This document shows positions 23,212 to 31,328 of a stretch of 41,249 nt of DNA, piece after piece; position 1 is the stretch's first letter, and the number at the start of each line of letters is the position of its first letter. The notes below the pieces were generated by a model. That model did no database searches and was not told where the DNA came from. It was given only the letters and a program-made list of their open reading frames with translations. The stretch is from Pseudomonadota bacterium (GTDB taxonomy: Bacteria; Pseudomonadota; Alphaproteobacteria; Rickettsiales; SXRF01). The DNA is taken from positions 1-41,249 of the forward strand of contig CAUJIB010000057.1 in NCBI GenBank assembly GCA_963205245.1. Reading direction: 5' to 3'. Both the position numbers and the translations under genes were made by a program.

Positions 23212-23770
23212 TGAGATTGTTTTAGCTTCTGCTTCGCCGCGTCGTTTGACTCTGCTTGCGCAGATTGGTATTGTTCCGCAGGAAGTGGTTGCAGCTGATA
23301 TTGATGAAACTCCGCAAAAAGCAGAACTTCCTACCCAATATGCAAAGAGGATAGCTAGACAGAAAGCTTGGGCTGTTGCCCCTAAATTCCCGCAAAATAT
23401 TGTGCTGGCTGCTGATACGGTGGTTGCGTGCGGCAGGCGGATTCTGCCTAAGGCAGAAGATGAAAAAACGGCGGAAAAATGTTTGCGGCTGCTTTCGGGG
23501 CGCAGGCACCGCGTATATACAGCAATATGTATTATAAAAAATAACAGGGAATATGAGGAAATCTGTCTTACCCATATCCGTATGAACCGCCTTACTGATA
23601 AGCAGATTGCTGATTATATAGCAGGCGGTCAGTGGGAAGGAAAAGCAGGCGGTTACGCTATCCAAGGCAGTGCCGAAGCTTTCATTCCGTGGATTTCCGG
23701 TTCATATTCCAATGTGGTAGGTTTGCCCCTGCATGAAACTTTGCAACTTTTAGCGAGGGCATGGAGCTAA
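23201..23770 (+). CDS. maf: Maf-like nucleotide pyrophosphatase
   Basis: About 189 residues. The start is uncertain: GTG at 23201 (then [14 protein letters not shown]) fits the family N-terminus; the track uses GTG at 23189, four codons earlier. Either overlaps infA. The Maf signatures are ASASPRR near the N-terminus, AADTVV in the middle and [11 protein letters not shown] near the C-terminus. Maf/YhdE/YceF proteins hydrolyse non-canonical or surplus nucleoside triphosphates such as dTTP, UTP or m7GTP. The stop overlaps or touches comM. Confidence 0.93.
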   Translation: MKNNEIVLASASPRRLTLLAQIGIVPQEVVAADIDETPQKAELPTQYAKRIARQKAWAVAPKFPQNIVLAADTVVACGRRILPKAEDEKTAEKCLRLLSGRRHRVYTAICIIKNNREYEEICLTHIRMNRLTDKQIADYIAGGQWEGKAGGYAIQGSAEAFIPWISGSYSNVVGLPLHETLQLLARAWS

Positions 23771-23775
23771 CTTCT

Positions 23776-25305
23776 ATGGTCGCACATGTCACCACTGTAG
23801 CGTTTGATGGGATTGAGGCAAAAGCAATTGATGTGCAGGTGCAGATGGTGTCGGGAATGCCGACTTTTACCGTGGTGGGTCTACCTGATAAAGCAGTGGC
23901 GGAGTCGCGGGAACGGGTGCGTTCAGCGATTCATGCTCTGGGGCTTTCACTGCCGCTTAAACGGATTATTGTAAATCTTGCACCAGCCGATATTCTCAAG
24001 GAAGGCAGCCATTATGATTTGCCGATTGCGCTGGGGCTACTTATCAGTATGGGCGTGCTGCCGCATGATGAGCTTTCTAATTACATTGCCCTTGGTGAAT
24101 TATCGCTGGATGGCGGTTTGCTGCCAGTGTCAGGAACGTTACCAGCCGCGATGTTGGCTTTGTCTAGGGATAACGGTTTAATCTGCCCTAAAATTTGTGG
24201 TGCAGAAGCGGCTTGGTCTGGTATTTCGGATATTCTTGCTCCAGCATCATTGCTGGCTCTGGTTAACCATTTCAAAGGGTCGCAGATACTTAGCCAGCCG
24301 GAATGCGAAACCCAGATTGCCTCAGCCCGTGGGCGGGATATGCGGGAGATCCGTGGGCAATATACCGCAAGAAGGGCATTGGAAGTAGCCGCAGCTGGTG
24401 GGCATAATTTGCTTATGCTGGGGCCTCCGGGGGCAGGAAAATCTCTTCTGGCTTCTTGCCTTCCAAGTATTTTACCTCCGCTGGATGCCAAGGAAATTCT
24501 GGAAGTCAGCATTATCAATAGTATTGCCGGAAAATTAGAAGGCGGCAAATTGTCGCAGCAACGCCCCTTTCGTGATCCGCATCATTCTGCTTCTATGGCA
24601 GCCATGGTGGGGGGCGGTAGGCGCGCCCTGCCGGGGGAAATTTCCCTAGCGCATAACGGTGTGTTGTTTTTAGATGAATTGCCGGAGTTCCCACGCACTG
24701 TACTTGAGTCATTACGCCAGCCTCTGGAAACCGGCTCTGTTTCAGTAGCACGGGTGCAGTCACATGTTACTTATCCTGCGCGTTTCCAATTAATAGCGGC
24801 GATGAATCCTTGCCGCTGCGGTTATTTGAGCGATGTAGAGAGAGCTTGCAATAAAGCTCCGCGCTGTGCGGTTGAGTATCAAAGCAAAATTTCAGGGCCG
24901 CTTTTTGACCGTTTTGATATGGCGATAGAAGTGGCAGAAGTATCCACCCTTGATATGCTGGGCAGTAAAGTCGGAGAAGCCAGTGAAACAGTGGCAAAAA
25001 GAGTGGCCGCCGCACGGGATTTGCAGAAAACACGCTTTGCCGTGCTTGGTATGGATGAACGCACCAATACAGAGTTGCAGGGTGAAGCACTGCATAATTT
25101 TGTCATTCCTGATGATAAAGGCAAGAAACTGCTGGAGCAGGCTACCGAAACCCTGCGCCTTTCCATGCGCGGTTACACAAGGGTGCTGCGGGTTGCTCGC
25201 ACTATCGCGGATTTGGAGCAAAGCGAAACCGTAAGCCATGCCCATGTCGGCGAGGCGCTTTCTTACCGCCAGATGCAGTTTGGTAGGCAAACAGAAGTGG
25301 CTTAA
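23776..25305 (+). CDS. comM: YifB/ComM-family AAA+ Mg-chelatase-like ATPase
   Basis: 509 residues from ATG 23776 (MVAHVTTVAFDGIEAK), which fits family N-termini and has GGAG nine bases upstream; ATG 23761, overlapping the maf stop, is the alternative. Domains: N-terminal Lon-like S5-type fold (to about 170), Mg-chelatase-type AAA+ core with Walker A GPPGAGKS (about 216-223), Walker B VLFLDELPEF, sensor region NPCRCGY, and a C-terminal Mg-chelatase lid. ComM is a helicase that promotes branch migration during natural transformation and is widespread even in bacteria not known to be competent. It overlaps or abuts maf, so infA-maf-comM is likely one message. Confidence 0.93.
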   Translation: MVAHVTTVAFDGIEAKAIDVQVQMVSGMPTFTVVGLPDKAVAESRERVRSAIHALGLSLPLKRIIVNLAPADILKEGSHYDLPIALGLLISMGVLPHDELSNYIALGELSLDGGLLPVSGTLPAAMLALSRDNGLICPKICGAEAAWSGISDILAPASLLALVNHFKGSQILSQPECETQIASARGRDMREIRGQYTARRALEVAAAGGHNLLMLGPPGAGKSLLASCLPSILPPLDAKEILEVSIINSIAGKLEGGKLSQQRPFRDPHHSASMAAMVGGGRRALPGEISLAHNGVLFLDELPEFPRTVLESLRQPLETGSVSVARVQSHVTYPARFQLIAAMNPCRCGYLSDVERACNKAPRCAVEYQSKISGPLFDRFDMAIEVAEVSTLDMLGSKVGEASETVAKRVAAARDLQKTRFAVLGMDERTNTELQGEALHNFVIPDDKGKKLLEQATETLRLSMRGYTRVLRVARTIADLEQSETVSHAHVGEALSYRQMQFGRQTEVA

Positions 25306-25814
25306 TAACGCTTCGCAGGAGGAGGGTTGTTAGATGCTTTCAAATCTTCTTTTGCTTTTGCTTCAGCTTGTTCAAATGCCGCTTTTTTGTTCAGCCAGTC
25401 TTGTTTTGCTGCTTCACTTTGCCATGCTGAAGGTTCTAGCCATAAGGTAGCTTTTTCAGGATAATTTTGCGCAGCACCGGAAGCTGCGTCAACTATCACA
25501 CCAACACCGCCGCCGAGTATCACGTTGCCAAGTAATGGAGCAGCAAGGCTTTCCTCTACTTTTATAGAAGTTGTTTTATAGCCGTCTTTTTTACATATGA
25601 TAGTCATCGGGCCATTTCCTTTGGCTACCTTGGCTGTACCGGGAGTATTTTCCACATACCAGTTAGCACCTTTGCTATCAGTTAACTGGCATTTTGCGCC
25701 AGAAGCTTCAGGGGTATTCACAGATATATTTTGTTGTGTGCCGTCGATAATAGTTGCGCAACCGGATAAAAGATAAATTGCGGTAATAGCCAGCGCTTGT
25801 TTTTTTATGCTCAT
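25302..25814 (-). CDS. Small lipoprotein of unknown function
   Basis: 170 residues with a type II signal peptide: MSIKKQ, a short hydrophobic stretch and lipobox LLSGC with Cys19. The next residues ATIIDGTQQNISVNTPEASGAKCQL resemble a group of bacterial lipoproteins with a PEGA-like beta domain (residues about 25-85, ending ICKKDGYKTTSIKVEE). A glycine-rich hydrophobic patch at about 92-115 (LLGNVILGGGVGVIVDAASGA) could touch membrane, and the tail is a charged helix ending PPPAKRY. Its substrate for sorting would be the Lol system encoded nearby. Its stop overlaps the comM stop by four bases on the opposite strand. Confidence 0.8.
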   Translation of the reverse strand: MSIKKQALAITAIYLLSGCATIIDGTQQNISVNTPEASGAKCQLTDSKGANWYVENTPGTAKVAKGNGPMTIICKKDGYKTTSIKVEESLAAPLLGNVILGGGVGVIVDAASGAAQNYPEKATLWLEPSAWQSEAAKQDWLNKKAAFEQAEAKAKEDLKASNNPPPAKRY

Positions 25815-25901
25815 AAAGTCTCTTATAAAAAATGATAGTAGAAGACGAAGATAGATATAGTTTTATTTGCGGTTTGCAAGCACTTAATTATGATGTAACA
25901 A

Positions 25902-26405
25902 TTAAACAAACAATAGCTTGGCTAGCAGGCGGTTATTGTGTTTTAAGCCGTATTCTCTGCGATGTTTATTGATAATTGCAGTGGCTTTCCGCCATTTTTT
26001 TATTCCCTTATGTGAAGGATAAGAGGTTAAGGCGTTTTCCACAGCTTCTTGCACAATTTTTTCAATTTCAACTGGCGGGTTCGGGTAATGTTCACGGTAA
26101 GCCGTGACTATGGGCATTAAAAAATCCAGCTTTATTGTGACTTTTGCAAGTGCTTGCAGTAATGGCTGCTCACGCGGCATTTTTTCTTGTATTAGCTGTT
26201 CCACCGCTTCCTGCCACCATGCATAGCGGATATGCCCCATCATTTCTTCTTTTACCACATGGTGTACATGTTCCAGTTCAATGTCTAAAGCATATATGGC
26301 GATTGCTACTTCGCGCAACTCAGGCGGCAGAAACATTGCAGATAGAAATTGATCCCGCCTCTGGCTCTTTACTAAAGAGATCGTTTCTGTGGTTGTAAAA
26401 ATCAT
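25902..26405 (-). CDS. Short squalene/phytoene synthase-like protein (NDUFAF6-like), N-terminal half only
   Basis: 167 residues. The first 80 match the start of the squalene/phytoene synthase superfamily as found in alphaproteobacteria: RRDQFLSAMFLPPELREVAIAIYALDIELEHV and MGHIRYAWWQEAVEQL. Family members usually run to about 250-290 residues and carry two aspartate-rich motifs; here the first is reduced (ALDIELE) and the second half is missing, replaced by a basic helical tail. Catalysis of prenyl condensation is therefore unlikely; the mitochondrial relative NDUFAF6 is a complex I assembly factor, which would be a better guess. I saw no continuation of the family downstream of the stop. AGGGT lies upstream of the ATG at 26405. 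Confidence 0.7.
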   Translation of the reverse strand: MIFTTTETISLVKSQRRDQFLSAMFLPPELREVAIAIYALDIELEHVHHVVKEEMMGHIRYAWWQEAVEQLIQEKMPREQPLLQALAKVTIKLDFLMPIVTAYREHYPNPPVEIEKIVQEAVENALTSYPSHKGIKKWRKATAIINKHRREYGLKHNNRLLAKLLFV

Positions 26406-26483
26406 TCAAATACCCTATATGAGGGGGTAAGCTAGTCTATACTGTATTAATCAACAACATAAATAAAAAAAAGAGAGGGTATT

Positions 26484-27074
26484 ATGACTTTTACACTTCC
26501 AGAATTACCATATGCGCCAAATGCGCTTGAGCCGCATCTTTCCGCCAATACTTTTTCCTTCCACTATAACAAGCACCATCAGGCTTATGTAACTAACCTG
26601 AATAATCTGGTGAAAGATACCCCGCTTGCTTCAGCAAGCCTTGAAGATGTTATCAAAGAATCAGCAAAAGACCAAAGCAAAGCTGGCATTTTCAATAATG
26701 CCGCGCAAGTGTGGAACCATACTTTTTATTGGAATTCAATGAAGCCAAATGGCGGTGGTCTGCCTTCTGGTGAACTGGCTAAGAAAATTGATAAGGATTT
26801 TGGCAGCTTTGATGCTTTCAAGGAAGCTTTCAAACAGGCTGGCGTTACCCAGTTTGGCAGCGGTTGGGCGTGGCTGGTGCTGGAGGGTGATACTCTTAAA
26901 GTAACCAAAACCCCTAATGCTGACCTACCAATGGTGCATGGGCAAAAAGCTTTGCTTACCTGTGACGTGTGGGAGCATGCTTATTATCTTGATTATCAAA
27001 ACCGCCGTCCTGATTATGTAGCGACTTTCCTTGATAAATTAGTGAATTGGGATTTTGCCGCTAAAAATCTTTAA
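26484..27074 (+). CDS. sodB: Superoxide dismutase, iron type
   Basis: 196 residues. Metal ligands are His27 (FSFHYNKHHQAY), His79 (VWNHTFYW), Asp161 and His165 (CDVWEHAYYLDY). Gln75 in NNAAQVWNH marks the iron-type rather than manganese-type enzyme. It converts superoxide to oxygen and hydrogen peroxide in the cytosol. GAGAGGG before the ATG is a strong ribosome site. Divergent from the squalene synthase-like gene across 78 nt. It ends in a repeat-rich spacer facing mgtA. Confidence 0.97.
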   Translation: MTFTLPELPYAPNALEPHLSANTFSFHYNKHHQAYVTNLNNLVKDTPLASASLEDVIKESAKDQSKAGIFNNAAQVWNHTFYWNSMKPNGGGLPSGELAKKIDKDFGSFDAFKEAFKQAGVTQFGSGWAWLVLEGDTLKVTKTPNADLPMVHGQKALLTCDVWEHAYYLDYQNRRPDYVATFLDKLVNWDFAAKNL

Positions 27075-27086
27075 TTAAGTTGTAAT

Positions 27087-27168
27087 TGTCATTGCGAGGA
27101 GCTTTCCGTGGCAATCCAGAAGTTAAACATCCATAAAGAACTGGATTACTTCGCTTGCTCACAATGAC
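27087..27168. repeat. Intergenic palindromic repeat (GTCATTGCGAG family)
   Basis: Outer arms TGTCATTGCGAG (27087-27098) and CTCACAATGAC (about 27158-27168) are inverted repeats with one mismatch; inner segments GCAATCCAG and CTGGATTACTTC also pair. It lies between convergent sodB and mgtA, like the copy between motA and the GNAT gene. Confidence 0.8.
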
Positions 27169-27171
27169 GCA

Positions 27172-27194
27172 GACCCCGCAGCAAGTGCGGGGTC
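27172..27194. terminator. GC-rich hairpin between sodB and mgtA
   Basis: GACCCCGCA (27172-27180) and TGCGGGGTC (27186-27194) form a perfect 9-bp stem with a 5-base loop. There is no T-tract, so it may be a repeat element or a Rho-independent-like 3' stem used by both converging genes. Confidence 0.6.
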
Positions 27195-27223
27195 ACAAGC
27201 CCCATAATGCCTAATCCTTTCTT

Positions 27224-29854
27224 CTACAACCACTGCCCGAAGCGCTTAATGTACCATTTCTTCATAACGGTAACCAGCAAGCAATAACCGATTAGAATTG
27301 CTGCCAGATAAGCGAAATAAGGTGCTGGCAGTGGCACTAATTGCGCGGCGGTACCAATCGCGGTGTAAGGGATTATAACCCCGATGCTCATAACTATGAA
27401 GGTGGAAATAAGCAGGGCATTAGAAGCGCGGCTGCCGATAAATGGCACTTTCTCAGTGCGTATCATATGTACAATCAAAGTTTGCGTAAGCAGGCCTGAA
27501 ACAAACCAGCCGGTATGGAATAATGATTGTTCGGCGGTGGTATTGGCAGAGAAAATAAACCACATCACACCGAAAGTAGCATAATCAAAAATAGAACTGA
27601 CAGGGCCGATAAATAACATAAATCTTCTCAGCTCAATTGCTTCCCATTTGCGGGGTTTTCGCAGGTAATCATCATCTACCTTATCAAACGGCGTGGCGAT
27701 TTGCGAAATATCATAAAGTAGATTTTGTATAAGAATCTGTACAGGCAGCATCGGCAAAAACGGTAACAACAAACTCGCACCAACTACGCTGAACATATTG
27801 CCGAAATTACTGGATAGAGCCATTTTTAAATATTTAACGATATTGCCGAATACTTTGCGACCTTCCACCACTCCTTCTTCCAGCACCAGCAAACTCTTTT
27901 CCAATAGGATAATATCGGCGGCTTCTTTGGCTATGTCAGCGGCGGTATCCACAGAAATTCCTACATCGGCGATGCGCAGGGCAGGTGCGTCATTAATTCC
28001 GTCACCTAAAAAGCCTACCGTATGTCCGGCAGCTTTAAGGGCAGCGATAATCCTAGATTTCTGCATGGGCGATAGCTTGGCGAAGATAGTATTTTTCTCT
28101 ACTACCTCATATAGTTCTGTATCTGAGAGTTTATCAAGTTGTACACCGTCTACCGCGCCTTTAATCTCCAGCCCGACATCATGGCAGATTTTGCGGGTAA
28201 CAACAGCGTTATCCCCAGTTAATACTTTGACATCCACGCCATATTCTTTAAGGGCAGCCAGTGCCACTCGTGCTGTTTCTTTAGGCGGGTCTAGGAATGT
28301 AAGAAAACCCTTAATGGTGAGTGTGGATTCAGAACTCTTATCATAAACAGTCTGTGTTGCTGAAATATTTTTATAGGCCACAATCAGCACGCGGAAGCCA
28401 TCTTCATTTAGAGTATTAGCTATGGCGCGGAATTTATCTTTTGCTTCTTTATCTAGCGATAACACCTGCCCGTTATGGATGTAGTTATTGGAGATTGTAA
28501 GCATTTCCTCCACTGCACCTTTGCAGATAAGCACATGCTCCCCATCCGGACGAGCAACAATAACTGACATTCTCCGGCGTTGGAAATCGAAAGGAATTTC
28601 ATCAATTTTCTGCCAGAGTTTAAGCTCGGAAATATGCTTGCCGTCTGGATATTCTTTTGTTGCTTCATCAATTACAGCTACATCCAGCAAATTGCGTAGT
28701 CCTGTCTGGTGATAACTATTGAGCCAAGCATAATCCAGCACCTCGTGGTTAGGTTCACCTTCTATATCCAGATGGTCATGCAGGATAATATGGTCTTGGG
28801 TAAGTGTACCGGTTTTATCAGTGCATAAAACATCCATTGCCCCGAAATTCTGGATGGCATTCAGGCGTTTTACTACAACCTTGCGTTTTGCCATGGCAAT
28901 AGCCCCTTTGGCAAGGTTAGAAGTCACAATCATCGGCAACATTTCTGGCGTAAGACCAACAGCTATTGAAATAGCAAACAGCAATGATTGGGTTAAGTCA
29001 TCTTTAGAAAACCAGTTAATGAAAAATACTAAAGGTGCCATAGCTGTTATAAATTTTATCATCAGCCAAGTTATGTTGTTTACACCTTTATCAAAGTTGG
29101 TTTGCGGGCGTTCGCCGGTAATGGTACGTGCCAGTGATCCAAGATAAGTTTCCAGCCCAGTGGAGAGCACCACCACTAAACCACTGCCGCTTACCACGTT
29201 TGTTCCCATGAAACCGATAGCAGGTAAATCCATCCCACTTGAAGATGTATTAATAATATCCGAAAATTTTTCTACCGGTAGCGATTCACCGGTGAGCATT
29301 GCTTGCGAAATAAACAGATCCTTGGCAGCAAGCACTCTCACATCAGCAGGAATAATATCGCCTGCGGAAAGATGTACAATATCACCAACCACCAGATCCT
29401 GCATATCAATATCAATTTTACGGCTGACACCATCTTCGTCAATCCGGTTTACGGTGACATTGGTACGTACCATGTTTTTTAATTCTTCAGCCTTGATGCC
29501 TGAGCGGTATTCCTGAAAAAACTTAATACCAACGCTTATGACCACCATTATGGCCATCATGGCAACGCTTTCCATGTCACCGGTAAACCATGAAATCAGG
29601 GCGAGTATTGTAAGTACCGCATTAAAAGGATTAAGGAAACAATGCAGAAGCTGGATATACCAAGCGGCAAGACCATCTCCGCTTACAATGTTTTTACCGT
29701 TTTCCAGTAGGCGTTCTTCGGCTATTTCAGAATTTAGGCCATCCAAGCTGGAGCCAAGAGATTCAAGTAATTGCCAGCGTTCATGCTTTTGCATTTGCCC
29801 GAGTTTCTCTAGTAAGACCTGCTCAGATATAGGTTTGTTTGTCTGTTTTTTCAT
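27224..29854 (-). CDS. mgtA: Magnesium-translocating P-type ATPase (MgtA family)
   Basis: 876 residues, P3B ATPase length. Actuator motif TGES in MLTGESLPVEKF, phosphorylation site DKTGTLTQD with Asp346, hinge GDGINDAPALR, and ten hydrophobic segments with six in the C-terminal part. The N-terminal cytosolic tail and NLSKGA/TSNLAKGAIAMAKRKVVVKRLNAIQNFGAMDVL block are typical of MgtA/MgtB. It imports Mg2+ using ATP. A CorA-type channel gene is at the window start, so the cell has two Mg routes. I could not recognise an Mg-sensing leader in the 110-nt upstream region. Confidence 0.95.
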   Translation of the reverse strand: MKKQTNKPISEQVLLEKLGQMQKHERWQLLESLGSSLDGLNSEIAEERLLENGKNIVSGDGLAAWYIQLLHCFLNPFNAVLTILALISWFTGDMESVAMMAIMVVISVGIKFFQEYRSGIKAEELKNMVRTNVTVNRIDEDGVSRKIDIDMQDLVVGDIVHLSAGDIIPADVRVLAAKDLFISQAMLTGESLPVEKFSDIINTSSSGMDLPAIGFMGTNVVSGSGLVVVLSTGLETYLGSLARTITGERPQTNFDKGVNNITWLMIKFITAMAPLVFFINWFSKDDLTQSLLFAISIAVGLTPEMLPMIVTSNLAKGAIAMAKRKVVVKRLNAIQNFGAMDVLCTDKTGTLTQDHIILHDHLDIEGEPNHEVLDYAWLNSYHQTGLRNLLDVAVIDEATKEYPDGKHISELKLWQKIDEIPFDFQRRRMSVIVARPDGEHVLICKGAVEEMLTISNNYIHNGQVLSLDKEAKDKFRAIANTLNEDGFRVLIVAYKNISATQTVYDKSSESTLTIKGFLTFLDPPKETARVALAALKEYGVDVKVLTGDNAVVTRKICHDVGLEIKGAVDGVQLDKLSDTELYEVVEKNTIFAKLSPMQKSRIIAALKAAGHTVGFLGDGINDAPALRIADVGISVDTAADIAKEAADIILLEKSLLVLEEGVVEGRKVFGNIVKYLKMALSSNFGNMFSVVGASLLLPFLPMLPVQILIQNLLYDISQIATPFDKVDDDYLRKPRKWEAIELRRFMLFIGPVSSIFDYATFGVMWFIFSANTTAEQSLFHTGWFVSGLLTQTLIVHMIRTEKVPFIGSRASNALLISTFIVMSIGVIIPYTAIGTAAQLVPLPAPYFAYLAAILIGYCLLVTVMKKWYIKRFGQWL

Positions 29855-29964
29855 GATTCCAGACCCTGATTTGGTAATTAATATGATTATTCAGGTTTAT
29901 CCTGTACTTGAAATATGGCATTACCCGCTATAGATAGTCTAGGCAACAAAAAATAGGAAAAACC

Positions 29965-30495
29965 ATGAAAAAACATGTCCATCGGGTGGAAAGCTTAATA
30001 GAACGCGGCCTGTTTGCCAGCCGTTGGTTAATGGCGCCTATGTATTTGGGTCTGGCGAGTGCGCTTATTCTTCTGCTCATAAGTTTCATGCAGGAACTTG
30101 TACATTTGTTTGCTGCTTTACCCGATATTACGCAAAATGATATGGTGCTGGGCATATTATCATTGATTGATTTATCGCTGGCGGCAAATTTGCTGCTGAT
30201 TGTTATTTTTTCCGGTTATGAGAATTTTGTTTCTAAAATCAATACCGACACGCATGAAGATAATCCGGAATGGAAAGGTAGCGTAGATTTTTCTACCCTT
30301 AAATTAAAGTTGATTGCTTCAATCGTCGCTATTTCTGGAATCCACCTGCTTAAAATATTTATGGATGTAGGCAAAACACCGGAACACCATATCAGGTGGA
30401 TGATAATAATACATGTGGTGTTTGTGGTTTCTGGAGTGTTCCTTGCCCTTATGGATATGATCGCTGCCCGCACCAAATATTTTAAGAAAAAATAA
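29965..30495 (+). CDS. yqhA: YqhA-family (UPF0114) inner-membrane protein
   Basis: 176 residues with four hydrophobic segments at about 24-45, 60-78, 104-122 and 138-160. The family pattern is evident: ESLIERGLFASRWLMAPMYLGL, IDLSLAANLLLIVIFSGYENFVSKI and KLKLIASIVAISGIHLLK. Function is unknown. AGGAAAAACC lies before the ATG. Divergent from mgtA. Confidence 0.9.
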   Translation: MKKHVHRVESLIERGLFASRWLMAPMYLGLASALILLLISFMQELVHLFAALPDITQNDMVLGILSLIDLSLAANLLLIVIFSGYENFVSKINTDTHEDNPEWKGSVDFSTLKLKLIASIVAISGIHLLKIFMDVGKTPEHHIRWMIIIHVVFVVSGVFLALMDMIAARTKYFKKK

Positions 30496-30612
30496 TAGTC
30501 TGTTTTTGAAACAATTTTATTGTACGAAGCTTTTCAATATTATTGTAATTTATTTATGATTAGCGTATAAATTTGCTAATATAATAAAATAAAAAACAAT
30601 TTTGGGGGTGTT

Positions 30613-31323
30613 ATGTCAAAAGTCATTACGGTAGCGCAACAAAAAGGCGGAGCAGGAAAAACCACGGTAGCAGCACATATAGCTGTTGCTCTTAGCCAAA
30701 AAGGAAATCGTGTAGCCGTAATTGATATTGATCCGCAAGGAAGCTTAACCCATTGGCATAAAATCCGTGAGGAGCGTTTTGGTGAAGGATATACAGGACT
30801 TACTTTTGCTTCTGTATCGGGCTGGCGGGTAGGGGGCGAAGTTACCCGTTTGCGCCGTAGCTGTGATTATGTGATTATTGATAGTCCGCCTCATACCGAA
30901 ACAGAAGCCCGCACCGCTATTCGTAGTGCTGATATAATTGTGATTCCAGTACAGCCCAGCCCAACTGACCTATGGGCCACCAAGGCAACATTGGAGCTTG
31001 CTAAAAATGAAAAAATTCCGGTAAGGGTTGTGATGAACCGTGTAGCTGCTAATTCCCGCCTTGCGCAAACTATTGCGGCAGAGCTTCCGGAAATGTCACA
31101 AACAACACTGGGCAACCGCGTATTATTTGCCGCGGCCTTAATGGAAGGCCGTTGCGCTACCGAATTAGATCCATCAAGCGTTGCCGCTCAGGAGATCAAA
31201 GCTTTGGTAAAAGAAATAACCGCTTTGATAGATGATCCGGTTGAGGAGGAAGAAGTTGAAGATGAGGTTTCAGCGAGCAAAAAATCAGCTAAAAAATCCA
31301 CTAAGGAAATGGTTGGGGCGTGA
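30613..31323 (+). CDS. parA: ParA/MinD-family ATPase, orphan
   Basis: 236 residues. Deviant Walker A KGGAGKTT (11-18) with the signature lysine, switch I DIDPQGS (about 39-45), Walker B VIIDSPPH (about 87-94), and a C-terminal tail rich in acidic residues then lysines (VEEEEVEDE, KKSAKKSTKE). No parB or parS-like site lies next to it, so plasmid-type or chromosomal partition is not shown. Orphan ParA proteins can position chemoreceptor arrays, flagella or other complexes; chemoreceptor and motA genes are in the window but not adjacent. GGGGGTG gives a strong ribosome site. Its stop is five bases from the convergent ffh stop. Confidence 0.85.
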   Translation: MSKVITVAQQKGGAGKTTVAAHIAVALSQKGNRVAVIDIDPQGSLTHWHKIREERFGEGYTGLTFASVSGWRVGGEVTRLRRSCDYVIIDSPPHTETEARTAIRSADIIVIPVQPSPTDLWATKATLELAKNEKIPVRVVMNRVAANSRLAQTIAAELPEMSQTTLGNRVLFAAALMEGRCATELDPSSVAAQEIKALVKEITALIDDPVEEEEVEDEVSASKKSAKKSTKEMVGA

Positions 31324-31328
31324 CTTTG

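Noticed and set aside
29855-29964. Mg-responsive leader or riboswitch before mgtA
   Set aside because: The 110-base region shows no conserved M-box or leader-peptide features that I can recognise.
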